This document shows, piece by piece, positions 1 through 9,057 of a stretch of 64,000 nt of DNA. This DNA is from Archangium primigenium (lineage in GTDB: Bacteria; Myxococcota; Myxococcia; Myxococcales; Myxococcaceae). Under the pieces are notes generated by a model, which saw nothing but the letters and a program-made list of their open reading frames with translations, was not told the DNA's origin and searched no databases. Positions within the stretch are counted from its first letter, which is position 1; each line of letters starts with the position of its first letter. Location: contig NZ_JADWYI010000001.1 in NCBI RefSeq assembly GCF_016904885.1, positions 8,055,224-8,119,223 of the forward strand, given 5' to 3'. The translations under genes were made by a program, and so were the position numbers.

Positions 1-1098
1 GTGGGCAGCGTCCAGGTGGACATGAATGATCTGGAGTACGCCCCGGTGGCCGGCCTCTGGGAGGTGCGCGAGGCCATCGCCTCGCTCTACAACCGCCTGT
101 ACCGGCGCGGCATGCCCAGCCAGTACAGCGCGGAGAATGTCTCGCTCTCCGGAGGCGGCCGGACCGCGCTCACCCGCGCCGCCGCCAGTCTCGGCATGGT
201 CAACCTCGGCCACTTCCTGCCGGACTACACCGCCTACGAGGAGCTGCTGGACGTCTTCAAGGCCTTCACCTCCATCCCCATCCTGCTCGAGGGCGAGCGC
301 GGCTACGCCTTCACCCACGAGGACCTCCGCCGCGAAATCCAGGGCCGGGGCCTGTCCGCCCTGCTCTTCTCCAACCCCTGCAATCCCACCGGCAAGCTCG
401 TCCACGGCGAGGAGCTGGCCCGCTGGGTGGGCGTGGCGCGCGAGCTCGAGTGCACCCTGCTCATCGACGAGTTCTACTCGCACTACATCTGGTCGGGCCG
501 CCCCAACCAGCTGCCCGTGGAGAGCGCCGCGCGCTACGTGGAGGACGTCAACAAGGACCCGGTCGTCCTCTTCGACGGCCTCACCAAGAACTGGCGCTAC
601 CCGGGCTGGCGCATGACCTGGACCGTGGGGCCCCGCCAGGTCATCGAGGCCGTCTCCAGCGCGGGCAGCTTCCTGGATGGCGGTGGCAGCCGCCCCCTGC
701 AACGCGCCGCCATGCCCCTGCTGCAAGAGGAACTGGTGGTGAAGGAGACGCTCGCCATCCACCGCCACTTCCGCGACAAGCGCGACCGCATCCACTCGCG
801 GCTGGAGCGGCTGGGCATCCGCACGGACCGCGCCCCCGATGGCACCTTCTACATCTGGGGCAGCGTGGCGGGCCTGCCCGCGCCCCTCAACGAAGGCATG
901 GGCTTCTTCCGCGCCGCGCTCGACCAGCGCATCATCACCGTGCCGGGCGAGTTCTTCGACGTGAACCCCGGCAAGCGCCGCGCCCGGCCCTCGCGCTTCC
1001 GCAACTACGTGCGGCTGTCCTTCGGCCCCTCCCAGGAGGTGCTCGACAAGGCCCTGGAGCGGCTGGAAGCCCTCATCCTCCACCCCACCTCGCCATGA
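1..1098 (+). CDS. PLP-dependent aminotransferase class I/II (5' truncated)
   Basis: This is a fold-type I, pyridoxal-phosphate aminotransferase, cut at its N-terminus by the window edge. The visible 365 residues contain the NPxNPTG substrate/cofactor motif (as NPCNPTG, about residue 125), the cofactor-binding Asp in IDEFYSHY (about 156) and the Schiff-base lysine in GLTKNWRYPGWR (Lys about 196), followed by the usual Arg-containing C-terminal domain. The codon at base 1 is GTG, but full-length relatives are normally about 30-60 residues longer, so the real start probably lies upstream. The stop overlaps the next start by 4 bp (ATGA), so it is translationally coupled to the FAD monooxygenase. 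The substrate cannot be told from sequence. Confidence 0.88.
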   Translation: MGSVQVDMNDLEYAPVAGLWEVREAIASLYNRLYRRGMPSQYSAENVSLSGGGRTALTRAAASLGMVNLGHFLPDYTAYEELLDVFKAFTSIPILLEGERGYAFTHEDLRREIQGRGLSALLFSNPCNPTGKLVHGEELARWVGVARELECTLLIDEFYSHYIWSGRPNQLPVESAARYVEDVNKDPVVLFDGLTKNWRYPGWRMTWTVGPRQVIEAVSSAGSFLDGGGSRPLQRAAMPLLQEELVVKETLAIHRHFRDKRDRIHSRLERLGIRTDRAPDGTFYIWGSVAGLPAPLNEGMGFFRAALDQRIITVPGEFFDVNPGKRRARPSRFRNYVRLSFGPSQEVLDKALERLEALILHPTSP

Positions 1099-2243
1099 CC
1101 CCTTCGCCTCGGGTGTTGATCGCGGGCGGCGGCATCGGCGGGCTCACCCTCGCCCGGGCCCTCCAGGCCGCGGGCATCGGCTGCACCGTCTTCGAGCGCG
1201 CCGAGACGCTGCGCCCCGTGGGGGCCGGCATCATCATGCAGATGAACGCCATGACGGCGCTGCGCTCCCTGGGCCTCGCCGACGCGGTGGCCCAGGCGGG
1301 CCTGCCCCTGGCCGCGCTCTCCACGCTCGATCCGTCGGGGCGGCGCATCACCCGCCTGCCGCTCGCCCGGATCGAACAGGAGTTCGGCGGGCCCGCCATC
1401 GCCATCCGCCGCTCCCGGCTCCAGGAGGTGCTGCTCACGGGGCTCGAGCCCGAACGGCTGCGCACGGGGTGCGCGGTGACGGGCTTTCGCGAGGAGGGCA
1501 CGCGGGTGACGGTGACCCTCTCCGACGGGACGAGCGCCACGGGGGACGTCCTGGTGGGCGCGGATGGACTGCGCTCGGTGGTGCGCGAGGGACTCTGGGG
1601 CGATGGACTGCGGTACTCGGGCTATACGAGCTGGCGGGGCATCACCCGGGAGTTGGAGCGAAGCGAGCCGCGCGAGGCCACGGAGACCTGGGGGCCCGGC
1701 GCCCGCTTCGGCATCGTCCCCGTGGGACATGGGGAGCTCTACTGGTACGCCACGCGCGACGCCCCCGCCGGAGGCCAGGACACGCCCGGCGAGGGCCGCG
1801 CCGCCCTGCGCGAGTGCTTCGGCCGCTGGCATGCCCCCATCGCCGCCGTGCTCGACTCGACGCCCGAGGCCCAGTTCTTCCGCACGGACATCCATGACAG
1901 GCGCCCCCTGCCCCGCTGGAGCCAGGGACGGGTGACATTGCTCGGTGACGCGGCCCACCCGATGACGCCCAACATGGGCCAGGGGGGCTGCCAGGCCATC
2001 GAGGACGCCGTGGTGCTCGCCCGCTGTCTGGCGCGCGAGGCGGAGGTCCCCGCGGCCTTCACCGCCTACGAGCACCGCCGCCTCCGGCGCGCCAATGCCA
2101 TCGTGACCCAGTCCTTCCAGCTCGGCCGGGTGGCCCAGCTGACGAACCCCGTGGGCCGCTTCCTGAGGGATCACCTGGCCCGGCTCACGCCGGAGCGCGC
2201 CAACCTCCAGCGGCTGCGGACCCTCATGCGCTTCGAGCCCTGA
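1095..2243 (+). CDS. FAD-dependent monooxygenase (aromatic hydroxylase / epoxidase-like)
   Basis: A 382-residue group A flavoprotein monooxygenase of the PHBH/zeaxanthin-epoxidase/urate-hydroxylase type. The N-terminal GxGxxG dinucleotide fold (IAGGGIGGLTLA) binds FAD. The second FAD motif GDAAHPMTPNMGQGG lies about two thirds along, and the DG motif (VGADGLRSVVR) lies between them. Family members use NAD(P)H and O2 to hydroxylate or epoxidise small molecules. The ATG overlaps the aminotransferase stop, so the two probably act in one small-molecule pathway. Product identity is not predictable. No signal peptide, so cytoplasmic. Confidence 0.9.
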   Translation: MTPSPRVLIAGGGIGGLTLARALQAAGIGCTVFERAETLRPVGAGIIMQMNAMTALRSLGLADAVAQAGLPLAALSTLDPSGRRITRLPLARIEQEFGGPAIAIRRSRLQEVLLTGLEPERLRTGCAVTGFREEGTRVTVTLSDGTSATGDVLVGADGLRSVVREGLWGDGLRYSGYTSWRGITRELERSEPREATETWGPGARFGIVPVGHGELYWYATRDAPAGGQDTPGEGRAALRECFGRWHAPIAAVLDSTPEAQFFRTDIHDRRPLPRWSQGRVTLLGDAAHPMTPNMGQGGCQAIEDAVVLARCLAREAEVPAAFTAYEHRRLRRANAIVTQSFQLGRVAQLTNPVGRFLRDHLARLTPERANLQRLRTLMRFEP

Positions 2244-2266
2244 GCCTCCCGACGCCTCCCCGGAGA

Positions 2267-2287
2267 CCCGGCGGCCAGACGGCCGGG
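2267..2287 (+). terminator. Short GC hairpin between monooxygenase and FUSC gene
   Basis: CCCGGC and GCCGGG arms flank a 9-base loop, 24 bases after the monooxygenase stop. There is no T-tract, so it is at best a weak terminator or attenuator before the FUSC gene, whose start is only 6 bases downstream. Confidence 0.3.
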
Positions 2288-2292
2288 CTCGC

Positions 2293-4446
2293 ATGGACGC
2301 CCTCCCGGTCCCAACCTCTTCGGGGAGGGTGGACGTGCGCCACGCCAAGCACTTCTGGGACATCGTTCGAATCTCCGACCCCGACCTGGGTCGGCTGCGC
2401 AAGGGCCTGCGAGCAGCCGTGGGCGCGGGCCTCGCGGCGCTCATCCTCTCGCGGCTCGCCCGGCTGCTGGGTGAGCCGCCCACCGTCACGCTCGTGGGAA
2501 CCATGATCGCGATGATGGGCGCGCAGATCGCGTCCGACCCGGACCTCCGGGCGCAGCGGCTCACCACCGTGCTGCTGGTGTTCCCCGCCCTCCTGGCCTT
2601 GGTGCTCGGCACCTTCGCCGCCCAGGTTCCCCTGCTCGGCGCGGCGGTGTTCGCGGTGACCATCTTCATCGCCACCTTCGTGCGACGCTTCGGGCCCCGG
2701 GGCCTGGCGCTCGGGATGATCGGCTTCTTCGCCTTCTTCAACGCCCTGTTCTTCCACGCGAAGCTGTCCCAGCTTCCCGCGCTCGCCGGCGCCATGGTCG
2801 TCGCCGTGGGCATCGCGTACGTCGTGCGCTTCGTGCTGCTCCCCGACCGGCCGGAGCACACCTCGCGGCAATTGCTCCGGGCCTTCCGGACCACCGTGGA
2901 CGTGGTGCTGTGGGAGCTCGCGGCCATGTCCGAACACCCCCGGCTGACGCCCGCGCTGATGCGTCGGCTGTCACGGCAGGCGGACCGGCTGAGCGACGCG
3001 GCCCTCGCGGTGGAGGACGTGCTCCCCGGCCACGCGCTGGATCTCCGGCAGCGGCTGTTCGAGGTGGAGCTGGCCACGCAACGGGTGCTCGGCGCGGTCC
3101 GGCAGATGCTGGAGAGCGGTGCCCTGTCGCCCGAGATCCGCGTCGAGGCCCACCGGGCCCTCCAGGTGGCCCGCATCGCCACGCGCGGCCGCTCGCCCGT
3201 CGCCCGGAAGCGGATGCACACCCACCTCGAGCGCATCCGGACCCTGGCGCCGGATCCCTCTGGGGACGCGCCCGGCAGCGCGGATGCCCGTCGCCTCCGC
3301 CACTCGCTCACGGATCTGGTGGACGCGAGCTTCCAGCTCACCGAGGAGCTGCTCCCGCCCACGCTCGAACCCAAGAGCGCCGCGCCAGCGGCTCCCGTCA
3401 CCCAGGAGCTCACGCGCAAGGGGCTCCACCCCGCCACCCGCCAGGCCCTTCAAATCACCGTGGCGAGTCTGCTCGCCATGGCCGCGGGCTACGCCGTGTC
3501 CGCCGAGCGCTGGTACTGGGCCGTCATCACCGCCTTCGTCATCTTCACGCGCACGCGCTCCAGCGGGGACACCGTGCTGCGCGCCTGGGGCCGCGTGCTC
3601 GGAACCGTGCTCGGCGTGGTGGCGGGCATGCTCCTCGCGCGGCTCGTCGACGGCCACGAGGGGCTCGAGCTCACCAGCATCTTCGTGTGTGTCTTCCTCG
3701 GCTTCTATTTGATCCAGGTCTCCTACGGGTGGATGGTCTTCTGGTTCACCACCCTGCTGTGTGTGCTCTACGGACTGCTCGGGCGCTTCTCGCCCGAACT
3801 GCTCTACCTGCGCATCGAGGAGACCCTCATTGGCGCGGCCGTGGGAGTCCTCATCGCCCTGGTGCTGATGCCCGAGCGCACCACCGCCCAGGTCCAGGAG
3901 GCGGCGCGCCAGGTGCTCGATGCCACGAGCGACTACCTGGAGGAGGCCGTGGTGAACCGCACCCGGGACACGGAGCCGGCGCGATTGCTCGACTCCGCGC
4001 GGGTGCTCGATGCGCGCCTGCGCGAGCTGCGCACCACGGCCCAGCCCCTCATGGGCGGCCTGGGCCGGTTCTCGCCCCGGGCGGTCCGCACGCTGCACGC
4101 CGTGTCCGAGCTGGTGCTGTCCGTGCGGCACCTGGAGCTGGGTCGGGGCCTGCTGGAGCTCAACGACACCTCCCGGCGGCTCCTGCGGGAGGCGGGGCTC
4201 CAGCTCGCCCACAACACCCGCGCGCTGGCGGAGAGCATCGGCCGCGAGGACGTGCCCCCCGTCGCGCCCGCCGCCGCGCTGCTCGCCCGCGCCCGGAGCG
4301 CGCTCGTGGGCCCGGAGACCCTGCGCCGCGGCCCCGCCAGTCCGCCCATCCTCCTGCATTGGCTCGGGCGGGTGGACGAGGCGCTGGCGCTGCTCGCTCG
4401 GAGCCTGCGCGCCCCCACGCGGCTCTTGCGTCCCTGGAGGGCCTGA
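2293..4446 (+). CDS. FUSC-family inner membrane protein (YccS/aromatic acid exporter-like)
   Basis: A 717-residue integral membrane protein with the duplicated architecture of the fusaric-acid-resistance (FUSC) superfamily. A first block of about five to six hydrophobic segments lies at roughly residues 35-180, a long charged cytoplasmic region at 180-370, a second block of membrane segments at roughly 375-525, and a helical C-terminal cytoplasmic tail follows. Family members (YccS, AaeB, fusaric acid exporters) are proposed to export aromatic acids or stabilise envelope functions. The preceding monooxygenase could make a product for export, but that is inference. The ATG at 2293 lacks a strong Shine-Dalgarno; a downstream GTG near 2335 is possible. 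Confidence 0.8.
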   Translation: MDALPVPTSSGRVDVRHAKHFWDIVRISDPDLGRLRKGLRAAVGAGLAALILSRLARLLGEPPTVTLVGTMIAMMGAQIASDPDLRAQRLTTVLLVFPALLALVLGTFAAQVPLLGAAVFAVTIFIATFVRRFGPRGLALGMIGFFAFFNALFFHAKLSQLPALAGAMVVAVGIAYVVRFVLLPDRPEHTSRQLLRAFRTTVDVVLWELAAMSEHPRLTPALMRRLSRQADRLSDAALAVEDVLPGHALDLRQRLFEVELATQRVLGAVRQMLESGALSPEIRVEAHRALQVARIATRGRSPVARKRMHTHLERIRTLAPDPSGDAPGSADARRLRHSLTDLVDASFQLTEELLPPTLEPKSAAPAAPVTQELTRKGLHPATRQALQITVASLLAMAAGYAVSAERWYWAVITAFVIFTRTRSSGDTVLRAWGRVLGTVLGVVAGMLLARLVDGHEGLELTSIFVCVFLGFYLIQVSYGWMVFWFTTLLCVLYGLLGRFSPELLYLRIEETLIGAAVGVLIALVLMPERTTAQVQEAARQVLDATSDYLEEAVVNRTRDTEPARLLDSARVLDARLRELRTTAQPLMGGLGRFSPRAVRTLHAVSELVLSVRHLELGRGLLELNDTSRRLLREAGLQLAHNTRALAESIGREDVPPVAPAAALLARARSALVGPETLRRGPASPPILLHWLGRVDEALALLARSLRAPTRLLRPWRA

Positions 4447-4450
4447 GCCG

Positions 4451-5815
4451 TTAGAGCGGCTTGCTCCAATCCAGCGTGGGCGTGCGCGCCAGTCGCGACA
4501 GCTTGCGCTCCAGGCGGTCCACGCGGCGACGCAGGGCCTCGCCGGTCTCCGCGGGCGCGGCGAGCCGGGCATGGTGGAGCGCCTGGGGCAGATCCTTGAG
4601 CCCATGCTCGTAGAGCTTGGCCAGGGACAGGTGGAGGGGGCCCCGCTGGTCCACCCGGGCCGAGACGAGCGCGCGGTGCAGATGCTCCGCCGCCGTCCGG
4701 TCATCCCCGCCCTTCTTGGCCAGTCGGGACACGAGCGCGAGGGCCTCGGAGCCCACCACGCCCGTGTCTCCCGCCGCGGCGGCCCGGGCGAAGTCCTGGG
4801 CCCGCGCGTAGTCCCGGGCCCGGAGCGCCACGTTGGCGAAGCCCAGCAGATCCCGCGCGTCGGTGCCCTCGGCGCCGCTCGCCCGGAAGCGCCGCACCAG
4901 CAGGCCCAGCATCGCCGCCAGGAGCAGCAGGTCCTTCGCGTTGTGCTCCAGCACGGGCGTGAGCGACGAGCCGTCTCCGTCCCGGAGGAAGCGGAAGTAC
5001 AGCTCGGGGATGAGCGAGCCATCCACGTCCCCCACCCGGTGGTAGTCGAGCACCTGCTGCTCCAGGTGCACCAGGCGCGTGCCCGAGCCCCGGTACTTGA
5101 AGACCCGGCGCGCGCAGTGCAGCAGGTCCAGGTGTGGCAGCTCCGGCGGCACGGGCACCCGGTTGAGGATGAAGCGCGTGCGCAAGAGCGGCCAGTCGAA
5201 GCTCTTGCCGTTGAAGGTCACCAGGCACGAGGACGCCGCCATGCGCTCGGCGAGCACCCGGAGGATGGGCGTCTCCTCGCCCATGCGGCGCAGGAAGAGC
5301 TGGTGCACGCGCAGCCGACGACCCTCGAACCACGCCAGCCCCACCAGGAAGGGCACGGTGCCCGTGCCGCCCGCGAGCCCCGTGGTCTCCGTGTCGAGGA
5401 AGAGCATGCGCTGGAAGTCCACGCCCGCGAGCCCTGGCTGGAGCGCGAGCGCCGCCACCAGCGCGCCCTCCACGTCGAGCGCCTCCGCGAGCGGCGCCCG
5501 GCCATGGTGCGCGTCCTCGTCCAGCCACTGCTCGGCCACGTGCACGACGCCGTGGGACGTGGTGCGCGGCTCGGCGGGCAGCGGACCCGGACGCGGCGCC
5601 TCGGGCACTCCCCGGCGCGCGACGGCGGCGGCGCCCTGTCGCTCGGCCAGCTCGCCCAACATCCGGCGCAGCGCCACCACCCGCGGGTCCGGCCCCGAGG
5701 GGGGCGCCTCCACGGCGACGGGCGGCGCGGGCGTCTCCACGGGCGGCGCGGCGGGCGCCGGCTTCGCACCGGGACCCACGCCGCCAAGCCTCGCCAGCTT
5801 GCGCTTCAAGTCCAC
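4451..5815 (-). CDS. mrfB: MrfB-like DEDDh exonuclease with C-terminal TPR region
   Basis: A 454-residue protein with a YprB-type RNase H-like exonuclease domain at about residues 130-310. The acidic residues of the DEDD fold are visible: D141 and E143 in FLDTETTG, D207 in NGKSFDW, and H291/D295 in EHNAKD. A Pro/Ala-rich linker precedes it and a helical repeat, TPR-like region (about 315-430) follows. The Bacillus subtilis homologue MrfB (YprB) is a metal-dependent DNA exonuclease that works with helicase MrfA in mitomycin C repair. Here the gene lies 12 bp downstream of the MrfA-like helicase on the same strand, matching that operon. The start is GTG with GAGG upstream. The orthology assignment is by domain pattern and neighbourhood. 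Confidence 0.82.
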   Translation of the reverse strand: MDLKRKLARLGGVGPGAKPAPAAPPVETPAPPVAVEAPPSGPDPRVVALRRMLGELAERQGAAAVARRGVPEAPRPGPLPAEPRTTSHGVVHVAEQWLDEDAHHGRAPLAEALDVEGALVAALALQPGLAGVDFQRMLFLDTETTGLAGGTGTVPFLVGLAWFEGRRLRVHQLFLRRMGEETPILRVLAERMAASSCLVTFNGKSFDWPLLRTRFILNRVPVPPELPHLDLLHCARRVFKYRGSGTRLVHLEQQVLDYHRVGDVDGSLIPELYFRFLRDGDGSSLTPVLEHNAKDLLLLAAMLGLLVRRFRASGAEGTDARDLLGFANVALRARDYARAQDFARAAAAGDTGVVGSEALALVSRLAKKGGDDRTAAEHLHRALVSARVDQRGPLHLSLAKLYEHGLKDLPQALHHARLAAPAETGEALRRRVDRLERKLSRLARTPTLDWSKPL

Positions 5816-5827
5816 GGTGCACCTCGC

Positions 5828-8245
5828 CTACTGCAGGGCCACGACACCCAGCGCCGAGAGGATCTCCAGGGTGAGCCGCTTGCGCGGATGGGCCTCCATG
5901 GGCGCGCTGCCCGGCATGCCTCCCGCGGCGGGCCCGATGCAAGCGGGGCAGCCCTCCTCGCACACGCACGCCTCCAGGAGCCGCCGCGCGCGCCGGAGCA
6001 GTTCCTCGCGCTGGTCGAACAGCCGCGCCGCCAGCCCCACGCCCCCGGGGATGTTGTCGTAGAGGAACATCGTCGGATCGAAGCCCACGCCGCCGTCCTT
6101 GCGCGGCGGCCCGTCCGCGTCGTCCTTGCTACCGAGCGTCTTGCCCAGGTCGCGCGGGTCGATCATCAACCCCACGCACGCCACGGTGCGCAGCGCGGTG
6201 GTGAGCCCCCGCAGCGCGTCGATGACGGCGGGCCGGGGCGCCCCGAGCGAGCGCACCACGCTCTCGGGCACGGTGAGCCAGAGCGCCGTGGTGTGCATCT
6301 GCATCTCCGGCAGGGCCACCTCGCCGTAGCCCACGTTCTCGTGGGTGTGGAACTTGATCTTCTTGTAGCCCACCACCTTCTCGATGACGCTCACCTCGCC
6401 CATGCCCGCCTGGAGCGAGGGCCCCATCGCAGCGCCCTGGTCCTCCTGGATGACGTTCACGCGCACGTACGTCATCGCGTCGGTGAAGTAGTCGGGCGCC
6501 ACCTTGCGCACGTAGGCCTTGTGGTTGTCGTAGTCGAAGCGCTCGACCTGGTACTGCTCGGAGTCGTGCTGGTAGATGGCCTGCTCGTGCAACATGGTGT
6601 GCGCCGAGCGGAAGTCCATCTCCGCGAGCGTGCGGTCCGTGCCCAGCTCGATGATGACCACGTTGTCCCAGCCCACGCTGCGCAGCGACACGTGGTTGGC
6701 CGGGTACGCGTCCGAGGACCAGTGGAACATGCGGCGGCCCTCGGGGCCGGGCGTGGGGTGCACCACCTGATGCTGGGCGAGGAAGCCGAGCGCGTCCGAC
6801 ACCGACTCGCCCGGCACGTCCCCGAACGTGTCCCCCTCCTCGAAGGGCAGCTCGAAGGAGGCGCACTTGAGGTGCTGCACCAGGATCTCCACGTTGTCCG
6901 GATCGATGCGCGCGTGCTCCACGGGGGCGCCCGTGATCGAGCGCGGCTCCGCGGCGAGGTACTGATCCAGGGGCGCGCTGGAGGTGACGAGCAGGGCGAG
7001 GCTGCCCGAGCCCCGGCGGCCCGCGCGGCCAAAGCGCTGCATCAGCGCCGCCACGGAGCCGGGGTAGCCCGCGCACACCACGGCGTCGAGCGAGCCGATG
7101 TCGATGCCGAGCTCCAGCGCGTTGGTGGCCACCACGCAGCGCACCTCGCCCGCGCGCATGGCGGCCTCGGTGGCGCGGCGCGTGCCGGGCAGGTAGCCGC
7201 CGCGGTAGCCCTGGATGAGCGACGGGTCCATCTTCTCCTCGACGAACCGGTCCCGGAGGTACTTGAGCATCACCTCCACGGAGTTGCGCGACTGGCCGAA
7301 GAGGAGCGTGGAGACGCCCGCGCGCACCAGGTCCGACGTCAGGCGCACGGCGCTCTTGAGGTAGCTGGCGCGGATGCCCAGCTCCGCGTTCACCACGGGC
7401 GGGTTGTAGACCATGACCCGGCGCTCGCCCGCGGGCGCGCCGCTCTCCGACACGAGCGCCACCTCGCGGCCCAGCATCCGCTCGGCGTGGGCCTTGGGGT
7501 TGCCGATGGTGGCCGAGGCCAGGATGAACGTGGGGGACGAGCCATGGAAGGCCGCCACGCGCTGCAGGCGGCGCAGCACGTTGGCCAGGTGCGAGCCGAA
7601 CACGCCCCGGTAGGTGTGCAGCTCGTCGATGACGACGTAGCGCAGGTTGGAGAAGAGCCGGGCCCAGCTCGCGTGGTGCGGGAGGATGCCCGTGTGGAGC
7701 ATGTCCGGGTTGGTGAGCAGCACGCCGCTGCGCTCACGCGCCGCGCGCCGCGCGTCCGCCGGGGTGTCCCCGTCGAAGGTGATGGCGCCGTGCTCCAGGC
7801 CCGCCTCGCGCATGAAGACGCGCAGGGACTCTTCCTGGTCGCGCGAGAGCGCCTTGGTGGGAAAGAGGTAGAGGGCGCGCGCCTGGGGCTCACGGGCGAA
7901 GCGGTCCAGCAGGGGCAGGTTGTAGCAGAGGCTCTTGCCCGAGGCCGTGGGCGTGGCGATGACCAGGTGCTGCCCGGAGCGCGCGAGCTCGAAGGACTGG
8001 GCCTGGTGGGAGAAGAGCTGCTCGATGCCCCGGCGGCGCAGGGCATCGCGGACCTGGGGCGCCACGGCCTCGGGCACGGGGGCGTGCGAGCCGACACGGG
8101 CGGGCGTGACCTCGTCCAGGACGATGTCGGGCCAGAGCTGCTTGTTGTCGCGCCAGCCCTGGAGGACGGCATCGAGGCCGCGAGGGCCCGTCCAGGGTTT
8201 GCGCCGGGACCCGGTGAAAGCCCCTTCTTCCTTCTCAGGCTTCAT
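5828..8245 (-). CDS. mrfA: MrfA-like DEAD/DEAH-box helicase with C-terminal Cys4 domain
   Basis: An 805-residue superfamily 2 helicase of the YprA/MrfA family (DUF1998). Walker A is ATPTASGKS (residues 97-105), motif II is DELH, motif III is SATIG, and the C-lobe contains ATNALELGIDIG and QRFGRAGRRG (motifs V and VI). The C-terminal CVCEEGCPAC segment (C760, C762, C766, C769) matches the four-cysteine metal or cluster site of this family. B. subtilis MrfA repairs mitomycin C damage independently of UvrABC. The ATG at 8245 was preferred over an upstream in-frame start at 8470 because the extension is low-complexity and would overlap the divergent gene. An inverted repeat lies 14 bp upstream of the start. 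Confidence 0.87.
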   Translation of the reverse strand: MKPEKEEGAFTGSRRKPWTGPRGLDAVLQGWRDNKQLWPDIVLDEVTPARVGSHAPVPEAVAPQVRDALRRRGIEQLFSHQAQSFELARSGQHLVIATPTASGKSLCYNLPLLDRFAREPQARALYLFPTKALSRDQEESLRVFMREAGLEHGAITFDGDTPADARRAARERSGVLLTNPDMLHTGILPHHASWARLFSNLRYVVIDELHTYRGVFGSHLANVLRRLQRVAAFHGSSPTFILASATIGNPKAHAERMLGREVALVSESGAPAGERRVMVYNPPVVNAELGIRASYLKSAVRLTSDLVRAGVSTLLFGQSRNSVEVMLKYLRDRFVEEKMDPSLIQGYRGGYLPGTRRATEAAMRAGEVRCVVATNALELGIDIGSLDAVVCAGYPGSVAALMQRFGRAGRRGSGSLALLVTSSAPLDQYLAAEPRSITGAPVEHARIDPDNVEILVQHLKCASFELPFEEGDTFGDVPGESVSDALGFLAQHQVVHPTPGPEGRRMFHWSSDAYPANHVSLRSVGWDNVVIIELGTDRTLAEMDFRSAHTMLHEQAIYQHDSEQYQVERFDYDNHKAYVRKVAPDYFTDAMTYVRVNVIQEDQGAAMGPSLQAGMGEVSVIEKVVGYKKIKFHTHENVGYGEVALPEMQMHTTALWLTVPESVVRSLGAPRPAVIDALRGLTTALRTVACVGLMIDPRDLGKTLGSKDDADGPPRKDGGVGFDPTMFLYDNIPGGVGLAARLFDQREELLRRARRLLEACVCEEGCPACIGPAAGGMPGSAPMEAHPRKRLTLEILSALGVVALQ

Positions 8246-8258
8246 GAGGCCGGGCACT

Positions 8259-8272
8259 GTACAAGCGTGTAC
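8259..8272. promoter_or_regulatory. GTACA-N4-TGTAC inverted repeat upstream of mrfA
   Basis: A perfect 5+4+5 inverted repeat lies in the 139-bp divergent region between mrfA and the cysteine-repeat gene, 14 bp from the mrfA start codon. The position suits an operator, for example for a DNA-damage repressor, but no regulator is known from the sequence and short palindromes also occur by chance. Confidence 0.35.
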
Positions 8273-8384
8273 CTGGAGAGGCAACGCGGATGGCCGCTGA
8301 CGGCCGTGTCCCTCGCATAAGGACGTGAATAAACGGGCTTCCCATTTCGTCGCGGGGGTCTTCCCTCCGCCCCGCGTGCCGCCC

Positions 8385-9047
8385 ATGCTCCTCGCGCTTC
8401 TCGGCCTCACCCTCCTCGCCTCGACACCTCCGGCTCCGCCCCCCACCTCGTGCTTGTTCGTGAACGGCAAGACGGCGTGTGGCTACGCCTGTCAGCGCAG
8501 TGTCGACGACGTGCGCTGTGCCAGCACGCCCTACGGCACGTGCGCGATGTTCCAGAACAAGGTGTACTGCTTCGACCCGTCCCTCGCGGCCATCCACCAT
8601 CCCCCCGACACGGGACTGCGCCCCGAGTGCAAGGCGATCGGCGACGAGGCCGCCTGTGGCTTCAACTGCCTCGTGGCCCAGGGGAAGGTCGCCTGCGCCC
8701 AAACGCCCTATGGCGTGTGCCGCGAGCACTTCGGCGAGCTGAAGTGCTGGGACCCCTCCGAGGCCATCGTCCACGAGTTCGGCGCGGAGACACCGAAGCC
8801 GGGCTACCTCACGGCGTCCACGGCGATCGCCTTCGGGTACGACTGCAAGGCCAACCGCGCGGAGGTGCAGTGCGCCGCGACGCCGCGCGGCCGGTGCGAC
8901 AAGAACGACTTCCGGATCCAGTGCTTCGATCCTCCGTCACTCACGCATTGCGCGCACGTGCAGCCACCCGACCCCGCCGAGGTGCGCAAGCCGAAGCACC
9001 TGCGGAAGGAAGCGCAGAAGGCGGAGTCCGAATCCGCCGCGCGCTGA
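8385..9047 (+). CDS. Secreted protein with three 59-residue cysteine repeats
   Basis: Function unknown. From the ATG at 8385 the 220-residue protein begins with a short hydrophobic leader (LLALLGLTLLAS) suggesting export, then three tandem repeats with an exact 59-residue period and consensus C-x8-C-x3-C-x8-C-[AS]-x-T-P-x-G-x-C-x8-C-[FW]-DP. Repeats 1 and 2 have six cysteines each (23, 32, 36, 45, 53, 62 and 82, 91, 95, 104, 112, 121). Repeat 3 keeps only the last four (154, 163, 171, 180). The tail is Lys/Glu-rich. An alternative GTG start at 8325 would add a 20-residue extension; neither start has a convincing Shine-Dalgarno. No recognised domain. Confidence 0.72.
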   Translation: MLLALLGLTLLASTPPAPPPTSCLFVNGKTACGYACQRSVDDVRCASTPYGTCAMFQNKVYCFDPSLAAIHHPPDTGLRPECKAIGDEAACGFNCLVAQGKVACAQTPYGVCREHFGELKCWDPSEAIVHEFGAETPKPGYLTASTAIAFGYDCKANRAEVQCAATPRGRCDKNDFRIQCFDPPSLTHCAHVQPPDPAEVRKPKHLRKEAQKAESESAAR

Positions 9048-9057
9048 GAATCCACGC

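Noticed and set aside
4010-8320. A 1436-residue plus-strand open frame across the mrfAB region
   Set aside because: It is the antisense shadow of two minus-strand genes with full catalytic motifs; its product is low-complexity Arg/Ala/His-rich and matches no fold.
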